NCBI GenBank assembly: GCA_002840055.1
Contig: PGZJ01000001.1
Coordinates: 434,001 to 498,000 of the forward strand
From: Gammaproteobacteria bacterium HGW-Gammaproteobacteria-11
GTDB taxonomy: Bacteria > Pseudomonadota > Gammaproteobacteria > Pseudomonadales > Pseudomonadaceae
DNA length: 64,000 nucleotides
Reading direction: 5' to 3'
Part shown: positions 27,675 to 35,753 of the stretch, piece after piece
Layout: each line of letters starts with the position of its first letter
How positions within the stretch are numbered: the stretch's first letter is position 1
Translations under genes and position numbers: made by a program
The notes under the pieces: generated by a model
Database searches by the model: none
What the model saw: the letters and a program-made list of their open reading frames with translations, nothing else
What the model was told of the DNA's origin: nothing

Positions 27675-29102
27675 TCAATGCGGCAAATTGGTCGCCAACC
27701 ACCCGGCCAAAGTACTGCCCTCTGGCCAGTTACGAATCAGCCGTGCTCGGTCTTTGGACCAGGCGCGTTGCCAACTGGCATCCGTCGAATGCGTCTGCAT
27801 GGCGTCAAGATCTATCAGCCAGAACTTGCCTTGATGCCAAAGCAGATTGGTCGCCTTGCAATCACCGTGACTGATACGCGCCTGCGCCAATTGCTGAAAA
27901 CACCTGAGCAAGGCCTGTAGTTGCTCATCGGGCGGCAATGTCTGACCCGTAGCATCAAAGAGCGAAAGCAGGTCCTGGCCAGGACAGAATTCATTGAGCA
28001 ACCAGGCTCGACGACGCAAGGGGCCAAAACGGCTTTCGATCATGGCCAGCGGCGCTGGCGTGGCAATACCAAGAAAGCGCAAGCGCTGTCCGGCCAACCA
28101 GGCATGCCAGGCACGGCTGGGGCGCCAGAAACGACTCAACCAGTGTCCAAGCCCTTTTATGTTGTAACGCTTGATCACCAGGGAGCGTTCTGCCATCTGT
28201 AAACGAGTAACGCTGCTACTGCCGCCGTCTTTCAAGCTTGGCTTACTGGCAAATGACGCATCAGGGTCAGCCAGCAGGGGTGCGAGATCCGCTGCCTGAT
28301 CTCGCACTGCAACACTGAAACGCCACCAGTTACGGCGCGCCAAAAAGGCACTGCAATCGCGCAGCGCCTTCGCCAGCCAATCCTCGAGTCGATGTTGCCG
28401 GTGCCTCTCAATCAGTGTTGTCAAACGATCCGGGTTCAGCGCCCGGGCCGCATTCACGCTCAAGTACTCGACCAGCAAGCGCTCGATCTGCGCATCCCAG
28501 TCGCTATCAAGTTGGGCAAAGAAGATCGCCAGATTGCACTCCGCATCGGCGGCACTCAAAGGCTGACCCGGGCAGACGGCCTGCACAGCATCCCCATCAA
28601 TCAGAAACAATCGATCAGCCTGCTGCAGGAAATTGCCTAGATGCAGATCAGCCTGGGTCAGGCCCGCCTGATGCATTTCGGCAATCGCGCGCAGTGCCTG
28701 CGACAGCAAATCCACTGCCGCAGCATTGGCCGGTGAGTGGTCTGCAAGACCATCCCAGACCTGAGCCAGGGTCAATGACCCCTGAAGAAAACGGGTACAG
28801 AGCAGATGTCCGCCACCCGGCAGAGCCTGGCTAAGAATGACCTCAGGCGTACTCAGTTTGGCTGTGGCCAGGGCCTCAAGGCCCTGCACTTCACGCTGCC
28901 AATGGCGCTGACTGGCACTGGCTATAAAAACCTTGGCCAATACCGTCTGACCGTCCAGCTCAGCCCGCCCCACCAGCCGCTTGCCCGGCAAAATCCGCAG
29001 CCATTGCAACACCCGCAGGTATCGACCATCTGCAAGCACCAGCTCACAGGGCACAGCAGGCGTACGCCCCTCCCTGCGCAGAGCTTGTAGATCGGCCCTC
29101 AT
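27675..29102 (-). CDS. Two-domain LPS kinase-like protein (PA5006-like)
   Basis: 475 residues made of two kinase-fold domains. Domain 1 has the catalytic loop QADLHLGNF (Asp152) with LIDGDA as the metal motif; domain 2 has SHGDCKATN (Asp414) with LIDLDA. Both keep the catalytic Asp. In P. aeruginosa the equivalent gene lies next to wapQ in the core operon. It probably phosphorylates core sugars or regulates the other kinases, in the cytoplasm; substrate unknown. It overlaps the wapQ-like gene by 4 bp (29099-29102). Confidence 0.8.
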   Translation of the reverse strand: MRADLQALRREGRTPAVPCELVLADGRYLRVLQWLRILPGKRLVGRAELDGQTVLAKVFIASASQRHWQREVQGLEALATAKLSTPEVILSQALPGGGHLLCTRFLQGSLTLAQVWDGLADHSPANAAAVDLLSQALRAIAEMHQAGLTQADLHLGNFLQQADRLFLIDGDAVQAVCPGQPLSAADAECNLAIFFAQLDSDWDAQIERLLVEYLSVNAARALNPDRLTTLIERHRQHRLEDWLAKALRDCSAFLARRNWWRFSVAVRDQAADLAPLLADPDASFASKPSLKDGGSSSVTRLQMAERSLVIKRYNIKGLGHWLSRFWRPSRAWHAWLAGQRLRFLGIATPAPLAMIESRFGPLRRRAWLLNEFCPGQDLLSLFDATGQTLPPDEQLQALLRCFQQLAQARISHGDCKATNLLWHQGKFWLIDLDAMQTHSTDASWQRAWSKDRARLIRNWPEGSTLAGWLATNLPH

Positions 29103-29875
29103 GAGCGCTGCGCCTTGTCTCTCAGACGTGCGAGGATCCGCTTTAAAAGGGCACGGGCCTCTGTGTCCAGACGCTGTTTACCCGCGTAGGCCAAGAAAAA
29201 GCGCAACCTTTGGCTGCGGCTGGGCGCCTGACTGCGTCTGTGCAGAGACTCCAGGTCGCGAACAAAATCCCGCTCGCCAAACAGTGCGCGGCGGGTTTTC
29301 TCCAGATCAATAAAGCGTGCGCCAGCACCGTCGCCGTCCAGCTTGAGAAACACGTGTTTGGGGTACAGGCAGTTATGGATGCGTCCGGTATTGTGCAAGG
29401 CGCGCACCAGTGCTGCACTGGCGAGAATCAGATCCTGTCGCCCGCGCCAGCTCAAATCAGACCAGCGTTGATACCATTGATCAGCAGGAGCATAGGCATC
29501 CAGGGCACGGGTCAGGAGGATAGCCTGCTTGTGGCCAGGCAACTGACGTTCGGCAAAAAAGGCTGTTTCCAATGCCGGTATACCCAGATGCGCATAATGC
29601 TGAATTGCCGCAAATTCACGGGCAAAGGTAGGCTTTCCAAGGGGTGCTGTCAGCCCACGGGTCAGATGGTTGTCCTGCCGTTTGAGGTAAAAACTCTGCC
29701 TTGCACCATTGGCATCTTCCAGCTCCAGACGGTACACGCTGCTCCACCCTCCACGTTGGGTATTGGGTGCATCGACAGCCTCAAGCTGTAAATCCCACAG
29801 GGCATCAAAGGAGTCGAGTCCATGCCGCCACAGCACGTCCCGGGCATTGACGGCAATAAAGGCGTTGCTGCTCAT
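29099..29875 (-). CDS. wapQ: WapQ-like core kinase homologue lacking the catalytic Asp
   Basis: 258 residues from the ATG at 29875, set by an ATGA overlap with wapP; a longer frame start is unsupported. Kinase-fold markers include YLKRQDN, REFAAIQHYAHLGIP and FIDLEKTRR (Asp190). The catalytic loop reads IHNCLYPKHVF, with Cys169 where Asp is normal. Position between the PA5006-like gene and wapP identifies it with PA5007. It may act in heptose phosphorylation in a non-standard way or as a partner of WapP and WaaP. Confidence 0.75.
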   Translation of the reverse strand: MSSNAFIAVNARDVLWRHGLDSFDALWDLQLEAVDAPNTQRGGWSSVYRLELEDANGARQSFYLKRQDNHLTRGLTAPLGKPTFAREFAAIQHYAHLGIPALETAFFAERQLPGHKQAILLTRALDAYAPADQWYQRWSDLSWRGRQDLILASAALVRALHNTGRIHNCLYPKHVFLKLDGDGAGARFIDLEKTRRALFGERDFVRDLESLHRRSQAPSRSQRLRFFLAYAGKQRLDTEARALLKRILARLRDKAQRS

Positions 29876-30618
29876 TCGCGTCCCTCGAAGTAACCCAGCA
29901 CGGCTTTTATCTGCCGTTTTGCAGCAGGGTCCAGGCGCTGCTTGCCACTGTATTCCCGATAAAAACGCAGGCGCTGATTGCGACTCAGGTACTGTTTGCC
30001 GAGCTTGTCCAGGCAGGCCAGGTCCTTGACCTTGCGATGACCCAACAATGGACCCCACCAGAAACTTCCACCGGGACAATCGATCATGAACACATTGGCA
30101 TAGGCCTGACTATCAACCAGGATATTGCGCCACTTCAAATCGTTGTGGGTAAACTGCTGCTCATGCATCATGCGCGTGGCATGGGCAATCTGCCGCAGCA
30201 CATGGCGTAACCAGCGCGGATCCTGCAACCGTGGATCCCGATTCTTGGCCATGCGAGCCAGATCGTTGGTGTCGGTCAGTTCCTGGGTAATCAGCGCTCC
30301 GCGAACAAAGGCTCCACCGCGCCGCTCCATGCCAAAACCCACAACCGTTGCGGCGGGAATACCCCAGGCATGAAAGTGCAGTAGATTCTCCCACTCAGCC
30401 TGAACCCGCGGACGACCGATAAAACGGCGCAAATGCTTGCCCGCCCCCAGATAGCGTTTTACGTAGTAATAGCGATCACCAACCCAGACCTTGTGCACGG
30501 TACTCAACGGATCCTGAGTGATGTACTCACCCTCCAGTGCAAATACCGCATCCAGGTCGGCAAACAAACGGCCACTATCACCGGTGGCGTATTCAGGATT
30601 CAGGGTCCAACGCTTCAA
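29872..30618 (-). CDS. wapP: LPS core kinase WapP
   Basis: 248 residues, TTG start at 30618 overlapping the waaP stop (TTGA). Kinase-fold motifs are complete: YYVKRYL (ATP Lys), FTHNDLKWRNILV (catalytic Asp160) and FMIDCPGGSFW (metal). WapP is one of the inner-core kinases that follow WaaP in pseudomonads. The TTG start gives no alternative nearby ATG, consistent with low but coupled translation. Confidence 0.85.
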   Translation of the reverse strand: MKRWTLNPEYATGDSGRLFADLDAVFALEGEYITQDPLSTVHKVWVGDRYYYVKRYLGAGKHLRRFIGRPRVQAEWENLLHFHAWGIPAATVVGFGMERRGGAFVRGALITQELTDTNDLARMAKNRDPRLQDPRWLRHVLRQIAHATRMMHEQQFTHNDLKWRNILVDSQAYANVFMIDCPGGSFWWGPLLGHRKVKDLACLDKLGKQYLSRNQRLRFYREYSGKQRLDPAAKRQIKAVLGYFEGRE

Positions 30619-31427
30619 TGCTCTGTCTCCGCGGCATATTTACGTTCAAAGCGGGCCTGCAAGTCGGCTGCTCGCGTCTGCAAATGCCGAAGCAAAGGCG
30701 CTTCCGTCAGCAGTATCTGGCGTAGCGGCTGTTGAAAATAATCACGCAAAAAGCGCAGCTGATCCCGGCGGGTCAGACCGATATGCAGGGCCGAAAAAGT
30801 CAGACCAGCCAGATCCTTGTCGCGCCAGCGGCGCGGTACCCGGCGGCGGATCTGCGCGCGATGCAGGTCAATCAGGGACAGTTTGGGTGGTGCTGGAAAC
30901 GCCGGCTGATCGGTGTGCAGCAGAAAATGGCAGATGTAACAGTCGCGGTGATTGACCCCGGCCCGGTGCATCAGACCGGTCATGCGCGCCACCTCGGCGA
31001 TCAGGGCGCGCTTGAAACCGGGCTCGGGTGGCGATTGCAGCCAGTCACGACTGAGGTCCTCAAGACTGATGGTCGGGGCAAGTGCTTCAGTAATGATAAA
31101 AGAATGCTGGGTGGCCGGGTTGCGCCCGCGCTGACCAAAGGCTACCGCCGTCATGGTCGGTACGCCTGCTGCGGTCAACGTCTGAATAGCCTGCCATTCC
31201 TGCGCTGCACCCAATACCGGGGCACGCAGGGTCAGCCAGTTCTTGAAGATCTCACCCCAGCCGACACCGCGGTGAATCTTGACAAAATAAGCCCGCCCAT
31301 CAACTTCGGTACGCAGGGTCCGGCGGGCTTCCAGCTCGCGGTACACCTCGCCCTGCAGCGCTTCAACCTCAACAAAGGGATCACGCCCGGACCAGAGTTG
31401 CTTGAAGGGTTCGGCAAGCATCAACAT
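30615..31427 (-). CDS. waaP: LPS core heptose(I) kinase
   Basis: 270 residues from the ATG at 31427 (or MLAEPF at 31421, fused to the waaG stop). Strong WaaP signature: EVDGRAYFVKIHRG (Lys50), SFIITEALAPTISLED, VNHRDCYICHFLL (catalytic Asp162) and LIDLHRAQIRRRVPRRWRDKD. WaaP phosphorylates O4 of heptose I, needed in P. aeruginosa for outer-membrane integrity and viability. It overlaps waaG by 7 bp, so the kinase is translated right after the transferase. Confidence 0.96.
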   Translation of the reverse strand: MLMLAEPFKQLWSGRDPFVEVEALQGEVYRELEARRTLRTEVDGRAYFVKIHRGVGWGEIFKNWLTLRAPVLGAAQEWQAIQTLTAAGVPTMTAVAFGQRGRNPATQHSFIITEALAPTISLEDLSRDWLQSPPEPGFKRALIAEVARMTGLMHRAGVNHRDCYICHFLLHTDQPAFPAPPKLSLIDLHRAQIRRRVPRRWRDKDLAGLTFSALHIGLTRRDQLRFLRDYFQQPLRQILLTEAPLLRHLQTRAADLQARFERKYAAETEH

Positions 31428-32542
31428 GCTGCCCCCAGAATCACGTCGGCGGCTTTTTCCGGCAGGCTGTACAAATCGGCCTGATCGGCAAAGGCCAATC
31501 CATTCTCGCTCCATCGCGCGCGGGCCTGCGGGTCCTCCAGCATGGCCTGCAAGGTCTGATTCAAAACCGGTTGCTCGAAGGGGCTGGCGACCACCCGTCC
31601 GCAATCCGCCTCTTCGATGTAATGGGCATAGCCGCAGACGTCCGTGACCAGCACCGGCAGACCGGCGACCAGCGCCTCCAGCAGGACGGTGCCGGTATTT
31701 TCGTTGTAGGCCGGATGAATCAGTAGATCCGCACCCAACAGGAAGCGTGGTACATCGTTGCGACCACTGAAGATCTCAACCCGGTCGCTGATCCCCAGGG
31801 ACTTGATCTGGGCGAGAAACGGCCCCGGGTCATCCTGACCTATGACCATCAGGCGGGTACGTCGGCGCAGCGCTTCCGGTAGCGCCGCCAGCGCCCTGAG
31901 GCTGCGATCCAGGCCCTTGGTCTTGAAACCCGAGCCGACCTGCAGCATCAGCAGATCCGAGCCCTGAAGATCAAATTCGGCCCTGAAAGCTTGACGAATC
32001 TCGGTGGCATTCGCTGGCGCCCGGCGGTCAGCCGCAATGCCTGGCGGCAACAGATGAAAGCGCTCTTCAGGGGTGCGGTAGTGCTTCATGAACAAAGGCT
32101 TTTGCACCTCCGAAATCATCAGGATCTGCGTACCCACTTCCGGCGCAAAGACGGCCCTTTCATACTCGGCAAAGTGCTTGTAACGGCCCCAGTAGCGATA
32201 CAGAGGATTGCGCAGCGTCTGCGCCTTGTCCTCAAAACAGGGATCGGCGGCGTAATAGACATCCAGCCCCGGCATCTTGTTGAAGCCAACCAGCCGATCC
32301 ACCGGGCGGCGCGCCAGATCAGCCTGGACCCAGGCGCTGAATTTCTCGTTGCGGCGATGATTGGACAGCGCCTTGACTGGCGCCACCAGGACCTCAAAGC
32401 CGTCCGGTACGTCACCCTCCCAGATCAGGGTATAGACGCGAATCTGATGGCCGCGCTGTTGGCATATCTGGGCAATACGCATGAAATCGCGTTGCAGTCC
32501 GCCAAAGGGGAAATACTTGTAGAGCACAAACGCCAGTTGCAT
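31421..32542 (-). CDS. waaG: LPS core glucosyl/galactosaminyl-transferase WaaG
   Basis: 373 residues from the ATG at 32542, which overlaps the waaC stop (ATGA). Begins LAFVLYKYFPFGGLQRDFMRIA, the WaaG-specific N-terminus; the GT4 C-terminal half has LMLQVGSGFKTKGLDRSL and AYNENTGTVLLEALVAGLPV. WaaG adds the first outer-core sugar to heptose II; in P. aeruginosa this is a GalN. Peripheral inner-membrane protein. Confidence 0.95.
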   Translation of the reverse strand: MQLAFVLYKYFPFGGLQRDFMRIAQICQQRGHQIRVYTLIWEGDVPDGFEVLVAPVKALSNHRRNEKFSAWVQADLARRPVDRLVGFNKMPGLDVYYAADPCFEDKAQTLRNPLYRYWGRYKHFAEYERAVFAPEVGTQILMISEVQKPLFMKHYRTPEERFHLLPPGIAADRRAPANATEIRQAFRAEFDLQGSDLLMLQVGSGFKTKGLDRSLRALAALPEALRRRTRLMVIGQDDPGPFLAQIKSLGISDRVEIFSGRNDVPRFLLGADLLIHPAYNENTGTVLLEALVAGLPVLVTDVCGYAHYIEEADCGRVVASPFEQPVLNQTLQAMLEDPQARARWSENGLAFADQADLYSLPEKAADVILGAAC

Positions 32543-33603
32543 CAGGGTGCTTCCTGTTCCATCAGCAGAACGGCCAGTTGCGCCTGCACGTGTTCGGGAT
32601 TCAGACGAGTAAAGCACAGCGGCTGCTCACGGCGCAGATCAAACTGTCTGGCCTCGGCTGGGCTCGGCTGATAGGGACAGCGCTTCTGCAGGCAGGGCGC
32701 GCAGGGGAAGTCGCTGGCCAGATGCTGCTGCGAGCGGCCATAGGCACCCGTCAACTTCGGATCCGTGGGTCCGAATAGCGACAGTGTGGGTACATCCAGC
32801 GCCGCAGCCAGATGGCCTAACCCGGTATCCACCGCGACACAGGCCCGGGCACCGGCTACCAGGCGAGCTATACCGGCCAACGGCAGACGCGGCAGCACCT
32901 GCACGCCGTCAAGCCCGGATGCTATGCGTTCGGCACGGGCCTGCTCTTCAGCATTGCCCCAGGCCAGACGCACACCCATGCCCTGCTCACTCATGCGCTC
33001 GGCGAGCTGGCGCCAATAGAGTTCCGGCCAGTGCTTGCTGGCCCATGTTGTGCCGTGCAAAAACAGCAGATAGGGCTCAGACGTGGCGTCACCGGCCAGA
33101 TAATGACGGTTCAGCCCGTAGTCACCGACGCCCTCGGGAACGCTGTATCCCAGGGCTTGGGCAAAAAGTTGACGCACCCGCTCCACCGCATGCTGGCCCC
33201 AGGGCACATGAAAACCCTGCTGATAAAAACGACTGGCAAGCGGTTCACGGGCGGAACTGCTGTCCAGACCAACTACCGGTCCCTGAACATAACGGCTGAG
33301 CCAGGCGCTCTTCAGCAGTCCCTGGGCGTCGATCACCAGGTCATAACGGGTAGCCGCCAGACGCGCCTTGAAGCGACGCCACTCACCATTGCGCCAGGTT
33401 TTCAGCGGATGCTTGCGCCAGCGGCGAATCGCCACCGGTAACACCTCGGCAACCGCTGGATGCCAGGCGGGAATTTCGGCAAATCCTTCTTCCACCACCC
33501 AGTCAAACTGAATGCCGGGCAGACAGCGCATGGCATCGGTCAGGGCGGGAAGGGTATGAATGACGTCCCCCATGGAGGATGTCTTGATCAGCAGAACACG
33601 CAT
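32542..33603 (-). CDS. waaC: ADP-heptose:LPS heptosyltransferase I
   Basis: 353 residues, ATG at 33603 two bases after the waaF stop. GT9 family: VLLIKTSSMGDVIHTLPAL at the N-terminus and PYLLFLHGTTWASKHWP, VAVDTGLGHLAAALDVPTLSLFGPTDP in the C-terminal domain. WaaC joins the first L,D-heptose to Kdo using the ADP-heptose made by HldE. Confidence 0.96.
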   Translation of the reverse strand: MRVLLIKTSSMGDVIHTLPALTDAMRCLPGIQFDWVVEEGFAEIPAWHPAVAEVLPVAIRRWRKHPLKTWRNGEWRRFKARLAATRYDLVIDAQGLLKSAWLSRYVQGPVVGLDSSSAREPLASRFYQQGFHVPWGQHAVERVRQLFAQALGYSVPEGVGDYGLNRHYLAGDATSEPYLLFLHGTTWASKHWPELYWRQLAERMSEQGMGVRLAWGNAEEQARAERIASGLDGVQVLPRLPLAGIARLVAGARACVAVDTGLGHLAAALDVPTLSLFGPTDPKLTGAYGRSQQHLASDFPCAPCLQKRCPYQPSPAEARQFDLRREQPLCFTRLNPEHVQAQLAVLLMEQEAP

Positions 33604-33605
33604 GC

Positions 33606-34652
33606 TCAGATAGCCTGCGGGTCAGCCAGAGGCTCACCGACCAGGCGCTGCAGGGCATCCAGCACTAACTCCGGCGGTAAATCGCGCAGGCAGTTGTAAT
33701 GGCCGAAGCGGCAGGTACGGTCAAAACACGGGCTGCAATCGAGCCCCAGCCGTACGATCTCAACCTGAGCTGCAAGGGGCGGGGTGAAGTCCGGCGAGGT
33801 CGAGCCATAGAGTGCCACCAATGGTCGGTTGAGGGCGGCGGCCACGTGCATCAGTCCCGAGTCATTGCTGACCACCGCGTGGGCACAGGAGAGCAAATCA
33901 ATTGCCTCGGCCAGGCTGGTGGCCCCTGCCAGATTGACTGACTCCTCGCGCAGACCCGGAATCAACTGGCTGCGGATATCCTCGCAACCTACGCGGTCCG
34001 AGGCTGAACCAAACAGCCACACCTGCCAGCCCTGGCGGATTTTCTCATCGGCAACCCGAGCGTAATGCTCTACCGGCCAGCGCTTGGCTTCGCCAAACTC
34101 GGCACCCGGACACAGCGCCAGTACCGGACGATCGAGCTCAAGCTCGAAATGCGCCAGCGCTGCTTGCCGACTATCCGAGTCAATACTCAGGGTTGGGCGT
34201 GGATACGGCCGCTGCAACACATGGGTTGGCTCGAAGGCCAGCGCCATGAAGCGTTCGATCATCAACGGATAGCGCTGCTTGTCCAGCAAGCGCAGATCAT
34301 TCAGCAGACCATAGCGCATCTCGCCACGCCAGCCGGTACGCTGGGGAATGCCGGCAAACCAGGGCACCAGTGCCGACTTCAGGGAATTGGGTAACACAAT
34401 GGCCTGATCGTATTGTCCGCGCAGGGAGTGGCCAATGCGCCGTCGTGCGGCTAGATCCAGCACACCATGACCAAGCGGAAAACTCAGGGCATTGCGCACC
34501 TCGGGCATGCGTTCGAGGATTGGCCGGCTCCAGTCTGGCGCCAGCACATCAATCGCACAGTCAGCGCCGTGACGCAGTTTCAGGCAGGCAAACAGGGTCT
34601 GCGCCATGACCATGTCGCCAACCCAGCTGGGACCTACGATCAGAATTCTCAT
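33606..34652 (-). CDS. waaF: ADP-heptose:LPS heptosyltransferase II
   Basis: 348 residues from the ATG at 34652; a TTG three codons upstream is less likely. GT9 motifs: ILIVGPSWVGDMVMAQTLF at the start and LCPGAEFGEAKRWPVEHYA, VSNDSGLMHVAAALNRPLVALYGSTSP, SPDFTPPLA later. It adds heptose II to heptose I. It is the first gene of the waaF-waaC-waaG-waaP-wapP-wapQ series of overlapping cistrons. Confidence 0.96.
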   Translation of the reverse strand: MRILIVGPSWVGDMVMAQTLFACLKLRHGADCAIDVLAPDWSRPILERMPEVRNALSFPLGHGVLDLAARRRIGHSLRGQYDQAIVLPNSLKSALVPWFAGIPQRTGWRGEMRYGLLNDLRLLDKQRYPLMIERFMALAFEPTHVLQRPYPRPTLSIDSDSRQAALAHFELELDRPVLALCPGAEFGEAKRWPVEHYARVADEKIRQGWQVWLFGSASDRVGCEDIRSQLIPGLREESVNLAGATSLAEAIDLLSCAHAVVSNDSGLMHVAAALNRPLVALYGSTSPDFTPPLAAQVEIVRLGLDCSPCFDRTCRFGHYNCLRDLPPELVLDALQRLVGEPLADPQAI

Positions 34653-34747
34653 AAGCTGCAAGCCTCAAGCTGCAAGCTGCAAGTAAGCCAGGCAAGACAG
34701 CAAGCAGTCGATCTCCGACGGCTTGCCGCTTGCCGCTTGCGGCTTGA
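34653..34747. repeat. Inverted cluster of GCAAGC/GCTTGC heptamer-type repeats between ilvE and waaF
   Basis: 34653-34683 repeats AAGCTGCAAGC-type units and 34719-34747 repeats CTTGCCG-type units in the opposite sense, so the two arms can form a long imperfect hairpin. It lies in the 100-bp gap just after ilvE and directly before waaF (both minus strand). Similar simple arrays are common after genes in pseudomonads. Confidence 0.6.
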
Positions 34748-34752
34748 CGCTA

Positions 34753-35676
34753 TCAGCGGACCAGCGTACGCCATTCGGCATGCGCCCCGCTCTGTCCGGT
34801 TACCAGATCAAAGTAGGCTTTTTGCAGCTTCTCGGTCACCGGCCCGCGGTGGCCGGCGCCAATCTGGCGGTTGTCCAGTTCACGGATAGGCGTCACTTCA
34901 GCAGCGGTACCGGTAAAGAAGGCTTCATCCGCGATGTAGACTTCGTCACGGGTCAGACGTTTCTCGACCACCGGGATGCCGAATTCGCTGGCCAGGGCCA
35001 GAACGGTGCCACGGGTGATGCCGTTCAAGCAGGCGGTGACTTCCGGCGTGTAGATCACACCGTTCTTGACGATAAACACGTTCTCGCCGGAGCCTTCGGC
35101 CACGTAACCCTCGGGGTCCAGCAACAGCGCCTCGTCAGCACCGGCCGACACGGCTTCCTGCAGCGCCAGCATGGAGTTCATGTAGGCACCGCTGGCCTTG
35201 GCGCGGGTCATGGTGATATTCACATGATGACGGGTAAAGGAACTGGTGCGGATCTTGATCCCGCGCTCCAGTGCCTCTTCGCCCATGTACGCGCCCCAGT
35301 GCCAGGCGGCGATGGCAACATGCACCTTGAGGTTGTCGGCACGAATACCCATACCTTCGGAGCCGTAGAACACTAGTGGGCGGATATAGGCTGTTTCGAG
35401 ATTGTTCTCACGTACCACGGCACGCTGGGCTTCATTCAGCTGTTCCTTGGTATAGGGAATCTTCATGCCCATGATATGGGCAGAGTCAAACAACCGGTCG
35501 GTGTGGGCCTGCAAGCGGAAGATCGCCGTGCCATCCGGCGTGCTGTAGGCGCGCACACCTTCGAAAACCGCCATGCCATAGTGCAGGGAATGCGTCAGCA
35601 CATGCACATTGGCATCGCGCCAGGGCAGCATTTCACCATCAAACCAGATAACACCGTCACGATCGGCCATCGACAT
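34753..35676 (-). CDS. ilvE: Branched-chain amino acid aminotransferase
   Basis: 307 residues from the ATG at 35676 (MSMADRDGVIWFDG), the start used by pseudomonad IlvE; upstream in-frame starts add five residues. Fold-IV PLP enzyme with the Lys in TRAKASGAYMNSMLALQEA and the PEGYVAEGSGENVFIVK and TPEVTACLNGITRGTVL motifs. It transaminates Val, Leu and Ile with 2-oxoglutarate in the cytoplasm. It sits between glnE and waaF, as in P. aeruginosa. Confidence 0.96.
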   Translation of the reverse strand: MSMADRDGVIWFDGEMLPWRDANVHVLTHSLHYGMAVFEGVRAYSTPDGTAIFRLQAHTDRLFDSAHIMGMKIPYTKEQLNEAQRAVVRENNLETAYIRPLVFYGSEGMGIRADNLKVHVAIAAWHWGAYMGEEALERGIKIRTSSFTRHHVNITMTRAKASGAYMNSMLALQEAVSAGADEALLLDPEGYVAEGSGENVFIVKNGVIYTPEVTACLNGITRGTVLALASEFGIPVVEKRLTRDEVYIADEAFFTGTAAEVTPIRELDNRQIGAGHRGPVTEKLQKAYFDLVTGQSGAHAEWRTLVR

Positions 35677-35753
35677 AGCAGCCAGCTCCATAAATTGGGT
35701 TGTTCTTCAATTGATTCTGTTCGGCCTGGACCTGCCCTAAAAACCGACCCGTT

